NCBI RefSeq assembly: GCF_001429285.1
Contig: NZ_LMJJ01000003.1
Span: forward strand, 144,662 to 208,661
From: Ensifer sp. Root278
GTDB lineage: Bacteria; Pseudomonadota; Alphaproteobacteria; Rhizobiales; Rhizobiaceae
Direction of reading: 5' to 3'
DNA: 64,000 bases
Shown: piece by piece, positions 16,439 to 25,119 of the stretch
How positions within the stretch are numbered: position 1 is the stretch's first letter
Layout of the letters: each line of letters starts with the position of its first letter
Notes under the pieces: generated by a model
The model's database searches: none
Seen by the model: only the letters and a program-made list of their open reading frames with translations
Told to the model about the DNA's origin: nothing
Translations under genes and position numbers: made by a program

Positions 16439-17485
16439 ATGAGCTATCGTGGGTTTTTCGGCGGGCTGGGCTTGCTCGTCGCCCTGGCGGGGGCTCCCGC
16501 CGCTTTCGCCGATGCCGGCAAGTTGACTGTCGTCGGTGCCGGCGGCGTACTGCAGGATGCCGAGCGCAAGGCCTTCTTCGAGCCCTTCGCGACGTCGTCC
16601 GGCGTGGTGCTTACGGAAGATTCCTATTCCGGGCAGATGGCCAAGGTGCGTGCCATGGTCGACAGCGGCAGCGTCTCCTGGGACGTCATGCAGGTGGAGC
16701 AGAACACGCTTCTATCCGGTTGCGCCGAGGGCCTTTTCGAGGAACTTGACTGGAGCAGGATCGGCAAGCGGGAGGACTTCATTCCCGAAGCCTATAGCGA
16801 TTGCGGCGTCGGCGCCTTCGTCTGGTCCATGGTACCGAGCTACGACAAGGTGAAACTGGCGGATGGGCCGAAGAACTGGGCAGACCTGTGGAATGTCGAG
16901 AAATGGCCCGGCAAGCGCGGGTTCCGCCAAACGGCGAAGATGACGCTCGAAATCGCACTGCTCGCGGACGGTGTTGCCAAGGACAAGGTCTATGAGGTGC
17001 TTGCCACGGATGAGGGCCAGGACCGCGCTTTCGCCAAGCTCGACGAGATCAAGTCGTCGATCCTCTGGTGGACGACGGGTGCGGAATCCGTCGAACGCCT
17101 TGCCGCCGGTGACGTCGTCGCCACGGCGACCTTTAACGGCCGTGTCGCCGCGGCCAATGCCTCCGGCAAGGACTTCGCCCTCATCTGGGACGGTCAGGTC
17201 TTCGGCATCGACTACTGGGGGATCGTGAAGGGCTCGCCCAATCGGGAGAACGCGGAGAAGTTCGTCGCCTTCGCCTCGACCGAGCGTGCCCAGGCAGCCT
17301 TCCCGCAGCACATCGCATATGGAGTCACCAATCTTGCAGCCATTCGCGGCGTCAAGCCGGAAATCGCGAAGAATCTTCCCACGACCGAGGCGAACATGGC
17401 CACGGCGGTAGCGCTCAACACCGAATTCTGGGCCGACCACGGCGAGGCGCTCGAGGCGAGATTTGCGACATGGCGCGCGCAATGA
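16439..17485 (+). CDS. Polyamine-type ABC transporter substrate-binding protein (second of the pair)
   Basis: A 348-residue paralogue of the preceding protein with its own signal peptide (about 24 residues, cleavage after AAFA). It keeps the same landmarks: TVVGAGGVLQDAE, WDVMQVEQNTL, CGVGAFVWSM, WPGKRGFRQT and FAKLDEIKSSILWW. The start ATG at 16439 follows GGGAGG at a suitable distance; an upstream in-frame ATG at 16412 overlaps the previous gene and has no such site. Two binding proteins for one transporter would widen the substrate range. Its stop overlaps the start of the permease gene. Confidence 0.88.
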   Translation: MSYRGFFGGLGLLVALAGAPAAFADAGKLTVVGAGGVLQDAERKAFFEPFATSSGVVLTEDSYSGQMAKVRAMVDSGSVSWDVMQVEQNTLLSGCAEGLFEELDWSRIGKREDFIPEAYSDCGVGAFVWSMVPSYDKVKLADGPKNWADLWNVEKWPGKRGFRQTAKMTLEIALLADGVAKDKVYEVLATDEGQDRAFAKLDEIKSSILWWTTGAESVERLAAGDVVATATFNGRVAAANASGKDFALIWDGQVFGIDYWGIVKGSPNRENAEKFVAFASTERAQAAFPQHIAYGVTNLAAIRGVKPEIAKNLPTTEANMATAVALNTEFWADHGEALEARFATWRAQ

Positions 17486-18756
17486 CGTCGGTTGTTTTCC
17501 CGGGGCCGCGCATTGGCGCGGCCGACGGCCGGCCTGGGCGGGTGTCCGCCCTTGCTACCGGCTTTCGCGCCGACAGACGGCGGCAGACGATCGGCAGCCT
17601 TGTTCTGATCGGTCCTCTCGTCGTCTTCATCGTCTTCGCCTTCGTGCTACCGCTCGGCACGATGCTGTTCCATGCCATCAACAATCCCGAGGTCCGCAAT
17701 GCCTTTCCAATGACGCTCGCCTCGCTGGAGGATTGGGACGGGATGGGCACGCCGCCCGATGCGGCCTTCGACGCTGTGGCTGCTGACATCCGCGCGAGTG
17801 CCGATCCCAAGACCATGGCGGAGGCGGGTCGCCGACTGAACTACGAGATCACCGGGTTCCGGAGCCTTCTCGCAAAAACGGTCCGAACGGTCCGCAAAGC
17901 GCCGGAGCAACCCGCCAGGACACAGTTGCTCGCCATCGACGGGAACTGGGGCAACCCTGCCTATTGGCGGGTCATCCAGCGCAACGGCACACCGCTGACG
18001 GCCTTCTACCTGCTCTCGGCCGTCGACCTGCGCCCCGGGGAGAACGGCGGCGTGCAGATGGCGCCGCCGGAGGAGCGGCTGTTCCTCTCAACGCTTATGC
18101 GGACTTTGACGATCAGTGCGTTGGTCACGCTGATCTGCCTCTTCGTCGCCTATCCGATTGCCAACGCAATCGTTGCCATCGGTGGTCGACTCTCGGCGAT
18201 CATGCTGGCCTGCGTGCTCTTGCCGTTCTGGACGTCGCTCCTGGTGCGGACGAGTGCCTGGATCGTCATCCTGCAGAAGGAAGGTGTGGTGAACCGCCTG
18301 CTTCAGGCGCTGAACATCACGAACGCGCCGCTCGAGCTCGTATTTAACCGTACCGGCCTCTACATCGCGATGGTGCATATCCTACTGCCATTCATGGTGC
18401 TGCCGCTGGTCAGCGTCATGAAAGGCATCTCGCCGTCTTATGTCAAAGCCTCCGCTTCGCTCGGTGCCGGACCCGTCACGACGTTTCTTCGGGTCTATTT
18501 GCCGCTCACGCTGCCGGGTGTCGGCGCGGGATGCCTTCTCACCTTCATCATTTCCGCCGGCTACTACGTCACGCCCACTCTCGTCGGCGGTGCATCGGAC
18601 CAGATGCTGAGCTACTTCGTGGCCTTCTATGCCAACACGACGATCAACTGGGGCATGTCCGCCGCGCTCGGCGTCCTGCTTTTGACCTGTATCCTCGCGC
18701 TCTACGGGATTGTCGGGCGGATCGTCGGCATCGGCCGCATCGTTGGAATGGAGTGA
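17482..18756 (+). CDS. PotB-like ABC permease with an unusually long periplasmic insert
   Basis: A 424-residue inner-membrane protein of the polyamine permease type. The first transmembrane segment lies near residues 40-65 (LVLIGPLVVFIVFAFVLPLG). The conserved core with five more segments starts near residue 205. The EAA loop is visible at VKASASLGAGPVTTFLRVYLPLTLPG. Typical PotB proteins are about 280-320 residues. The extra roughly 120 residues lie between the first and second transmembrane segments and are soluble. The ATG at 17482 overlaps the upstream TGA (ATGA); an ATG at 17470 is also possible. Confidence 0.85.
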   Translation: MTSVVFPGPRIGAADGRPGRVSALATGFRADRRRQTIGSLVLIGPLVVFIVFAFVLPLGTMLFHAINNPEVRNAFPMTLASLEDWDGMGTPPDAAFDAVAADIRASADPKTMAEAGRRLNYEITGFRSLLAKTVRTVRKAPEQPARTQLLAIDGNWGNPAYWRVIQRNGTPLTAFYLLSAVDLRPGENGGVQMAPPEERLFLSTLMRTLTISALVTLICLFVAYPIANAIVAIGGRLSAIMLACVLLPFWTSLLVRTSAWIVILQKEGVVNRLLQALNITNAPLELVFNRTGLYIAMVHILLPFMVLPLVSVMKGISPSYVKASASLGAGPVTTFLRVYLPLTLPGVGAGCLLTFIISAGYYVTPTLVGGASDQMLSYFVAFYANTTINWGMSAALGVLLLTCILALYGIVGRIVGIGRIVGME

Positions 18757-18759
18757 GAG

Positions 18760-19563
18760 ATGCCTGTTGCCTTGAGACGCGTACAGATAGCCTTCTGCTG
18801 CCTCGCGATGATCTTCCTCATCGGGCCGACGATCGTGGTCATCCCGATCTCCTTCAGCTCGGCAAACTTCCTATCCTATCCGCTGCCGGGCTTTTCCCTG
18901 CAATGGTATGAGAAGATCCTGCAGCCGCAGCCCTGGATGTCGGCACTCCTCAACAGCCTGATCATTGGCGCCGGCGCGACTCTGGTGTCCACGGTGCTGG
19001 GCACGCTGGCAGCACTCGGCATGTCGCGCGGCCGACTTCCGGCGCGGTCCATGATCCTGGCGGTGGTGATCTCGCCGATGATCGTGCCCGTCGTCATCAG
19101 CGGCGTCGGAATGTATTTCTTCTTCGCGAAGCTGGGCCTTGTCGCGTCCTTCCTAGGCCTCGTTCTCGCCCACGCGGTTCTGGCGGTGCCCTTCGTACTG
19201 ATCACGGTTACCGCCACGCTGAAGAACTTCGACGTGAACCTCGTTCGGGCCGCAGCAAGCCTCGGCGCGAGTCCCTTCCATGCCTTCCGTACGGTGACGC
19301 TGCCACTCATCGCGCCGGGCGTAATCTCGGGTGCGCTCTTCGCTTTCGTCTTTTCGTTCGACGAGGTCGTCGTCGCGCTCTTTATCAGCGGGCCGGGCCA
19401 GCGCACTCTACCGCGCCAGATGTTCGATGGTCTTCGGGACAATATAGATCCGTCGATCCTGGCGATGTCGACATTGCTCGTGATCATCTCCATCGTCCTG
19501 ATGGGGGGCGGGGCCTTGGCCCAGAAGCGTGCCGCCACAAACCGTTCGACTGCCAATGTATAG
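18760..19563 (+). CDS. PotC-like ABC transporter permease
   Basis: A 267-residue inner-membrane protein with six predicted membrane segments. The EAA motif region is NLVRAAASLGASPFHAFRTV, followed by TLPLIAPGVISGALFAFVFSFDEVVVALF, the typical PotC ending. It forms the heterodimeric channel with the preceding permease (3-nt gap). The ATPase that energises the pair lies farther downstream at 24.0 kb in the second transcription unit. Co-expression of the two units is therefore needed for uptake. Confidence 0.9.
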   Translation: MPVALRRVQIAFCCLAMIFLIGPTIVVIPISFSSANFLSYPLPGFSLQWYEKILQPQPWMSALLNSLIIGAGATLVSTVLGTLAALGMSRGRLPARSMILAVVISPMIVPVVISGVGMYFFFAKLGLVASFLGLVLAHAVLAVPFVLITVTATLKNFDVNLVRAAASLGASPFHAFRTVTLPLIAPGVISGALFAFVFSFDEVVVALFISGPGQRTLPRQMFDGLRDNIDPSILAMSTLLVIISIVLMGGGALAQKRAATNRSTANV

Positions 19564-19573
19564 AGGTGAAGGA

Positions 19574-20317
19574 ATGATCATCGTAACAGGTGCCACGCAC
19601 GGGATAGGGCGGGCCTGCGTGGAGAAGCTTGCAGCGGCCGGCGCCCGGGTGGTGGCGACGGGCCGGGATGCGGAGGCGGGCAGGGCGCTCGAGGAGATTA
19701 GTCCGGGCGTCACCTTCCTGCCCGGCGATGTCAGCCGCGAAGAGGATTGCCGGCGCGTCATCGACCGTGCGCTCGACCTTGGCGGGGGCCATCTTTCGGG
19801 CCTCGTCAACAATGCCGGCATGTCGAAGCGCATTTCCTTCGCTTCCGCTACGCAGGGCGATTGGGACGAGGTGCTGGCGGTCAATGCTCGCAGCACGTTC
19901 CTTTTCATCCGCCACGCGCTGGAAGGCCTGCGGCGCGGCAGGGGATCAGTCGTCAACATCGCCAGCATCGCCGGAAAGACCGGCGAGGAGGGGCTGGCTG
20001 TTTACTGCGCCTCGAAGGCTGCCGTCATCGGCCTCACCCAAGCGCTGGCACTCGAGTTCGGCGACGAGGTGCGTTTCAATGCCGTCTGCCCTGGCCAGAT
20101 CGAAACGCGCATGATGGACAAGATCATGAGTGATGCCTTGCGCAAGAAGCAGCTCGAACTGCGCATCCCCGCCAATCGCTTCGGGGCCCCGCAGGAAGTG
20201 GCGGATGTCGTCGCCTGGCTGCTGTCGGATCAGTCGACCTATGTCAACGGCACGGTTGTGACCGTGGATGGCGGGGAGACCGCCGGCCTGCGCACCCCGC
20301 GCATCGCGCAGGTCTAG
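19574..20317 (+). CDS. Short-chain dehydrogenase/reductase
   Basis: A 247-residue classical SDR. The nucleotide motif GATHGIG is at 6-12, NNAG at 79-82, and the catalytic triad is Ser131, Tyr144 and Lys148 (YCASK). The C-terminal NAVCPGQIETRMM and VNGTVVTVDGG are typical of 3-oxoacyl/alcohol SDRs. It would oxidise an alcohol or reduce a ketone of the pathway with NAD(P). The start ATG at 19574 follows AGGTGAAGGA, which decides against a frame extension into the previous gene. It is the last gene of the first transcription unit and converges on the GntR gene. Confidence 0.88.
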   Translation: MIIVTGATHGIGRACVEKLAAAGARVVATGRDAEAGRALEEISPGVTFLPGDVSREEDCRRVIDRALDLGGGHLSGLVNNAGMSKRISFASATQGDWDEVLAVNARSTFLFIRHALEGLRRGRGSVVNIASIAGKTGEEGLAVYCASKAAVIGLTQALALEFGDEVRFNAVCPGQIETRMMDKIMSDALRKKQLELRIPANRFGAPQEVADVVAWLLSDQSTYVNGTVVTVDGGETAGLRTPRIAQV

Positions 20318-20336
20318 GACCTCGCCGGCGCCGGTT

Positions 20337-21014
20337 TCACTCGGCGCCGCGTTCTTCGAAATAGCGCAGGAGACTGGGCGAGGCCCGCTGGATGTCGTTT
20401 TCGATGGCCTGGCGGGCCTTCTTCTTGTCGCCGAGCCTCAGCGCTTCGATCAGATGGTCGTGTTCCTCCGCGCCGGTATAGCCGTGCGGGATTTCCCGGT
20501 AGTAGACGTTGAGGATCGGCCCCATCGAGACCCACATGCTCTCGATCTGGCCGACCAGCATCGGCATGCGCGACAGACGGTAGACACCGAAGTGGAAGGC
20601 ACGATTGGAGGAGCGCGCCTCCTCCAGATTGCCGGCCTTTTCATTTTTCACGAAGGCGGCGTGCAAGCTTTCGAGCTGCGTCAGATCGGCGGCGGTCACA
20701 TGGTCGGTGGCGTGCTCTGCAGCCAGCCCCTCGAGTGCCATGCGGATGAGCTTGATCTGGATGTAGCGGGCGCGGCTGAGGTCAGGCACCGTGACGAACC
20801 GGCCGGAGCGCAGTTCGAGAGCCTGTTCGCTAACGAGCCTCAGGCAGGCCTCGCGCACCGGCGTGACGCTGGTCCCGAGCTGCTCTGCGAGATCCTGCAT
20901 GAGGAGACGGTCGCCCGGAGCGAAGTTACCGATGATAAGGCCTTCGCGCACCTTGTTGTATATCCGGGCGGACAGGCTGCCCGCTTCGCCGGGCTGCATC
21001 TCCATAACGCTCAT
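20337..21014 (-). CDS. GntR/FadR-family regulator of the surrounding module
   Basis: A 225-residue protein. The winged HTH spans about residues 12-75 (SARIYNKVREGLIIGNFAPGD, then DLAEQLGTSVTPVREACLRL), followed by an all-helical FCD ligand-binding domain with metal-ligand-type His residues (FHFGVYRL and the EEHDHLIEAL helix). This type represses catabolic operons until a carboxylate ligand binds. It is transcribed divergently from the aminotransferase-amidase-ATPase unit. The tandem CTTATAA element next to it recurs before the transketolase operon. The ATG at 21014 is preferred because AGGAGA lies just upstream. Confidence 0.88.
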   Translation of the reverse strand: MSVMEMQPGEAGSLSARIYNKVREGLIIGNFAPGDRLLMQDLAEQLGTSVTPVREACLRLVSEQALELRSGRFVTVPDLSRARYIQIKLIRMALEGLAAEHATDHVTAADLTQLESLHAAFVKNEKAGNLEEARSSNRAFHFGVYRLSRMPMLVGQIESMWVSMGPILNVYYREIPHGYTGAEEHDHLIEALRLGDKKKARQAIENDIQRASPSLLRYFEERGAE

Positions 21015-21140
21015 GGGAATTCTCCTCATCTTTTTTGCAGCTCTAGCTGAAAATGCCCGGAGCCGCCAATCGCTTATATCTTATCGCTCGCCGCGGCGGC
21101 GTGACGTCGCAAAAAGTTTCTCGCCTCTGGCGAAATTCAC

Positions 21141-21168
21141 TTGCATGCGCCTTCTGATAACTTATAAC
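21141..21168 (+). promoter_or_regulatory. Putative promoter of the aminotransferase-amidase unit
   Basis: TTGCAT (21141-21146) and TATAAC (21163-21168) are spaced by 16 nt, a good sigma-70-like match. The operator overlaps the -10 element. The same TTGCAT hexamer precedes the operator of the transketolase operon. Confidence 0.45.
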
Positions 21169-21174
21169 TTATAA
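21156..21174. promoter_or_regulatory. Putative GntR operator, site 2
   Basis: Tandem CTTATAA heptamers at 21161-21167 and 21168-21174, in an AT-rich island within GC-rich DNA. The site lies 29 nt upstream of the TTG start at 21203 and about 140 nt from the divergent GntR start. It is identical over 14 bp to site 1 at 12140-12153. Confidence 0.6.
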
Positions 21175-21202
21175 AATAGCAAACACGGTTTCGGAGGCTA
21201 CC

Positions 21203-22567
21203 TTGCACAATTCGCTGCGGGCGCGCGACATGGCGTACCACTTCCATTCACAGACCAACCCGCGCAGGCATGAGGCCGAGGGCCCCTTGATGATCACGGC
21301 GGGGGAGGGTTGCTACGTCATCGACGAGATGGGAAATCGCTATCTCGAGGGCATGGGAGGCCTCTGGTGCGCCTCGCTCGGCTTTCGCAACGAGCGCCTT
21401 GCCGACGTTGCGGCAAGCCAGATGCGCAGGCTCGCCACCTATCACACCTTCAATCACCGCTCGAACGACCCGACGGTGGATGTCGTCGAGCAGATCGCGA
21501 CGCTTTCCCCCATTCCGGGGAGCAAGGTCTTCCTCGTGAATTCCGGCTCGGAAGCCAACGACACGATGATCAAGCTTGCCTGGTACTACAATGTCGCGCG
21601 TGGCAAGCCTGGCAAGCGCAAGATCATCAGCCGAAAGGGCGCCTTTCACGGCAGCACCGTCATGGGGGCGGCCCTCGGCGGGCTTCCACACATGCATGAG
21701 AGCTTCAACATGCCCGGCCTCAACGTGATCTACACGGAGAAGCCGCACTACTACCGCAACGCCCTGCTGGATGAGAGCGAGGAGGCTTATTGTGTCCGGC
21801 TGATTGCCGCGCTGGAGGCCCTGATAGAGGCGGAAGGGCCGGAAACCATCGCCGCGATGATCGCCGAGCCGATCATGGGGGCGGGCGGCGTCGTCACGCC
21901 GCCGGCGGGATACTTCCCAGCGCTGCGACAGCTTCTGACGAAGCATGACATCCTGCTTCTTGCGGACGAGGTCGTCTCCGGTTTCGGGCGAACCGGAAAG
22001 TGGTTCGGGTCCGAGGCGCTCGGCTTCGTTCCGGACATGATGTCGGTCGCCAAGGGCCTGTCCTCCGGCTACCTGCCCATCGCCGCGGCGGTGATCGGCG
22101 ATCATGTCTACCAGGCCATTGCCGGCGAAGCCGATCGAATCGGCGTCTTCGGCCATGGCTTCACCTATTCCGGCCATCCGGTCACCGCTGCGGTGGCGGC
22201 CGATGTGCTGCGCATCTACCAGGAAATGGATGCGCCGGGCCGAGCCGCCGAACTTGGCCGCCGTCTGTTCGCCGCGCTCGACGCGCGCATTGCGCGTTAT
22301 TCCCTTGTCGGCGAGATTAGGGGAACCGGCTTCCTTGCCGGCATCGAGCTGGTGGCCGACAAGTCGCGCCGTGCGCCCTTCGATCCCGCTCTGAAGGTCG
22401 GCACACTGGTCGAACAGCGCTGCCGGGCGCATGGCGTCATGATTCGCAACATGGGCGACGTCATTTCCATATGCCCGCCCTTCGTCATGACGCCCGAGGA
22501 AGTCGACCAGCTTGTCGACAGCATAGCGGCGGCGCTTGACGATGTTGCCGACCGGCTTGCAGCGTGA
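21203..22567 (+). CDS. Class III (omega) aminotransferase
   Basis: A 454-residue PLP enzyme of the beta-alanine:pyruvate / putrescine-type omega-aminotransferase group. The landmarks are GMGGLWCASLGF, VNSGSEANDTMIKLAWYY, the PLP-contacting Asp255 in LLADEVVSGFGRTG and the Schiff-base Lys284 in SVAKGLSSGYLP. It would move a terminal amino group to pyruvate or a similar acceptor, giving an aldehyde. The start is TTG at 21203 with GGAGG 5 nt before it. It is the first gene of the second transcription unit, under the same operator type as the transketolase operon. A close paralogue is encoded at 40.7 kb. Confidence 0.92.
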   Translation: MHNSLRARDMAYHFHSQTNPRRHEAEGPLMITAGEGCYVIDEMGNRYLEGMGGLWCASLGFRNERLADVAASQMRRLATYHTFNHRSNDPTVDVVEQIATLSPIPGSKVFLVNSGSEANDTMIKLAWYYNVARGKPGKRKIISRKGAFHGSTVMGAALGGLPHMHESFNMPGLNVIYTEKPHYYRNALLDESEEAYCVRLIAALEALIEAEGPETIAAMIAEPIMGAGGVVTPPAGYFPALRQLLTKHDILLLADEVVSGFGRTGKWFGSEALGFVPDMMSVAKGLSSGYLPIAAAVIGDHVYQAIAGEADRIGVFGHGFTYSGHPVTAAVAADVLRIYQEMDAPGRAAELGRRLFAALDARIARYSLVGEIRGTGFLAGIELVADKSRRAPFDPALKVGTLVEQRCRAHGVMIRNMGDVISICPPFVMTPEEVDQLVDSIAAALDDVADRLAA

Positions 22568-22577
22568 GGGCGTGACG

Positions 22578-24014
22578 ATGGACGATTTTGTCAATCTGGA
22601 CCTCACCGCGCAGGCGGATCTTGTGAAGTCGGGGCAGGCCACCGCCTGGGAGCTGGTCGAGGCGGCAATCCGGCGTGCCAAAAAGGTGAACCCCACGATC
22701 AACGCGATCAACGCGCCACTCTATGACGAAGGGCGCGCGGAAGCGGCGCAGGCGGCCACGGACAGCCTTTTCGCCGGGGCCCCGTTCCTGGTGAAGGACC
22801 TTTACTGCCACATGAGCGGCGTGCCCACCACCGGGGCCTCCCGGCTGACCCGGAGCTTCGTGCCCGCCCGAGACAGCGAGCTGATGCGCCGTTACCGCGC
22901 GGCCGGCCTCAGCACGTTCGGCAAGACCAACCTGTGTGAATTCGGAACGCTTGGCACAACCGAGCCGAAGCTGTTCGGACCGACGCGCAATCCCTGGAAC
23001 GTCGGGCGGTCCAGCGGCGGTTCGAGCGGCGGCGCCGGCGCGGCGGTGGCGGCGGGCATCGTGCCGGCGGCGCATGGCGGTGACGGGGCGGGCTCGATCC
23101 GCATTCCCGCATCCTGCTGTGGCGTGTTCGGGCTGAAACCCTCCCGCGGACGCATCACGCTGGGGCCGGATCTCGGCGACAGCACGGGCGGGATCGTGAA
23201 CGAACATGTCCTGTCCCGCAGCGTGCGCGACAGCGCCGCACTCCTCGACGCGACACAGGGTTCGATGCCCGGCGATCCCTACGCCGCGCCTCCCCCTTCG
23301 GGCGGTTATGCCGATGCGATCCGGATGAAGCCGCGCCGCCTGCGCATCGGCTTCACGACGGCCTCGCTGCTCGGCACCGCGGTCGATCCCGACTGCGTGG
23401 CGGCGACGACCGACGCGGCGCGCCTTTGCGAAAGTCTCGGCCACGAGGTCGTGGAATGCGCGCCGTCGATCGACGGGGAAACCTACCGCACCCTGTACAA
23501 GCGCTTCTGGGCGATGACAGCGACACGCGCGATCACCGCGCTGGCGCGAAGCCGCGGCGAGGACCCGTCTGGACTCGTGGCCGAGGTGGAGAGCTTCAAT
23601 CAGTATCTCTACGGCGTCGGTTCGCGGATCTCGGCGGCCGACTATCTCGTCGATCTCAACTGGTTCCATACGACGGGCAGGACGCTGGCGAATTTCCTGC
23701 TCGACGTTGATGTCTGGCTGACCCCGACACTCGGCACGCCGCCGCCGGTACTCGGCCACTTCGATGCCGACAGGCATGGCGGCGAGGCGGTCATGGAGCG
23801 CTTCCTCGAGTTTCTCGCCTTCACGACCTTTGCCAACATGGCTGGCTTGCCGTCAATGAGCGTGCCGCTCTACTGGACAGCCGGCGGCCTGCCTGTCGGC
23901 ACGCAGTTCACCGGCCGGTTCGACGACGAGGCGACATTGCTTCAACTCGCGGCGCAACTGGAAGAGGCGCGGCCCTGGGCGCAGCGCCGACCCGCGGTCC
24001 ACGCGGCTGAATGA
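22578..24014 (+). CDS. Amidase (amidase signature family)
   Basis: A 478-residue enzyme with the complete Ser-cisSer-Lys site of the amidase signature family: Lys73 in PFLVKDLY, Ser149 in the GGSSGG run and the nucleophile Ser173 in [16 protein letters not shown]. It hydrolyses a carboxamide to acid and ammonia or amine. In context it may open an N-acyl or amide bond of the imported compound before or after transamination. The ATG at 22578, 10 nt after the aminotransferase stop, is used. No signal peptide is present, so it is cytoplasmic. Confidence 0.9.
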   Translation: MDDFVNLDLTAQADLVKSGQATAWELVEAAIRRAKKVNPTINAINAPLYDEGRAEAAQAATDSLFAGAPFLVKDLYCHMSGVPTTGASRLTRSFVPARDSELMRRYRAAGLSTFGKTNLCEFGTLGTTEPKLFGPTRNPWNVGRSSGGSSGGAGAAVAAGIVPAAHGGDGAGSIRIPASCCGVFGLKPSRGRITLGPDLGDSTGGIVNEHVLSRSVRDSAALLDATQGSMPGDPYAAPPPSGGYADAIRMKPRRLRIGFTTASLLGTAVDPDCVAATTDAARLCESLGHEVVECAPSIDGETYRTLYKRFWAMTATRAITALARSRGEDPSGLVAEVESFNQYLYGVGSRISAADYLVDLNWFHTTGRTLANFLLDVDVWLTPTLGTPPPVLGHFDADRHGGEAVMERFLEFLAFTTFANMAGLPSMSVPLYWTAGGLPVGTQFTGRFDDEATLLQLAAQLEEARPWAQRRPAVHAAE

Positions 24015-24035
24015 CAGATAAAAAGGGGAACCAAA

Positions 24036-25118
24036 ATGTCATCCTCCAACTACGTCGAATTCCTCAACATCGACAAGAGCTACGACGGCCGCAGCCTCGT
24101 GGTCGACGATCTCAACCTCACCATCGCGAAGGGTGAGTTCCTGACCATGCTTGGGCCGTCCGGCTCTGGAAAGACGACGAGCCTGATGATGCTCGCGGGC
24201 TTCGAGGCGCCAAGCTCCGGCAGTATCCGGATCGACGGACGATCGCTGGAAGCCATGCCGCCACACCGAAGAAACATAGGCATGGTGTTTCAGAACTATG
24301 CGCTCTTTCCCCATCTGACGGTCGCTGAAAACTTAGACTACCCATTGCGGGTGCGTAAGGTCGCCAGGCAGGAGCGGAACGCCCGCGTTCGAAGGGCGCT
24401 GGAAATGGTCCAGATGGGGGCGATGGGCGGGAGGAAGCCCGCGCAACTGTCGGGCGGGCAGCAGCAGCGCATCGCGCTCGCTCGCGCAATCATCTTTGAG
24501 CCGGATGTGGTGTTGATGGACGAACCGCTCGGCGCCCTCGACAAGAACCTGCGTGAACATCTCCAGCTCGAGATCAAGCATCTCCACGAGCGCCTCGGCA
24601 TAACCGTCGTCTATGTCACGCACGACCAGTCCGAGGCGCTGACCATGTCCGACCGCGTCGCCGTGTTCAACGCCGGCAAGATCGAGCAGCTTGCGCCGCC
24701 GAGTGAACTCTACGAACGCCCCTCCACGGCCTTCGTCGCCGGCTTCATCGGAGAAAACAACCGGTTCGTGGGCGAGATCGTCGGCGGTAGCGGGGGCGAA
24801 TACGGAGTTCGCACGGCGGACGGGCAGGTCATCAGCGTCTCCAGCAGCGCGGCCTTCTCGAAGGGCCAGTCCGTCATCGTGTCCCTGCGCCCGGAGCGCC
24901 TCTATCTTGAACATGCCGCCGCCTGCAGCAATAGCTTCTCCGGGACCGTCGCCGAGGTCATCTATCTCGGGGATCATCGCCGGGTCCATGTCCGTTTCGG
25001 AGACAATGCGACGCTCGTCGCCAAAATTCCCAATGCGGGCACGGGCGTGGATGTCACACCCTCGCAGGCCATTTCGCTCGGCTGGAACAGCCGCGATGCC
25101 GTACTGATCCCGGCCTGA
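24036..25118 (+). CDS. PotA-like ABC transporter ATP-binding protein
   Basis: A 360-residue ATPase of the polyamine/iron importer group. Walker A GPSGSGKTT is at 40-48, the Q-loop at Gln86, the signature LSGGQ at 138-142 and Walker B VVLMDEP at 158-164, with a C-terminal regulatory TOBE domain from about residue 270. It is the only ATPase gene in this module and presumably drives the two permeases and two binding proteins encoded at 15.4-19.6 kb, although it lies in the other transcription unit. It has a good ribosome site (AAGGGGAA) before ATG 24036. Confidence 0.92.
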   Translation: MSSSNYVEFLNIDKSYDGRSLVVDDLNLTIAKGEFLTMLGPSGSGKTTSLMMLAGFEAPSSGSIRIDGRSLEAMPPHRRNIGMVFQNYALFPHLTVAENLDYPLRVRKVARQERNARVRRALEMVQMGAMGGRKPAQLSGGQQQRIALARAIIFEPDVVLMDEPLGALDKNLREHLQLEIKHLHERLGITVVYVTHDQSEALTMSDRVAVFNAGKIEQLAPPSELYERPSTAFVAGFIGENNRFVGEIVGGSGGEYGVRTADGQVISVSSSAAFSKGQSVIVSLRPERLYLEHAAACSNSFSGTVAEVIYLGDHRRVHVRFGDNATLVAKIPNAGTGVDVTPSQAISLGWNSRDAVLIPA

Positions 25119-25119
25119 C

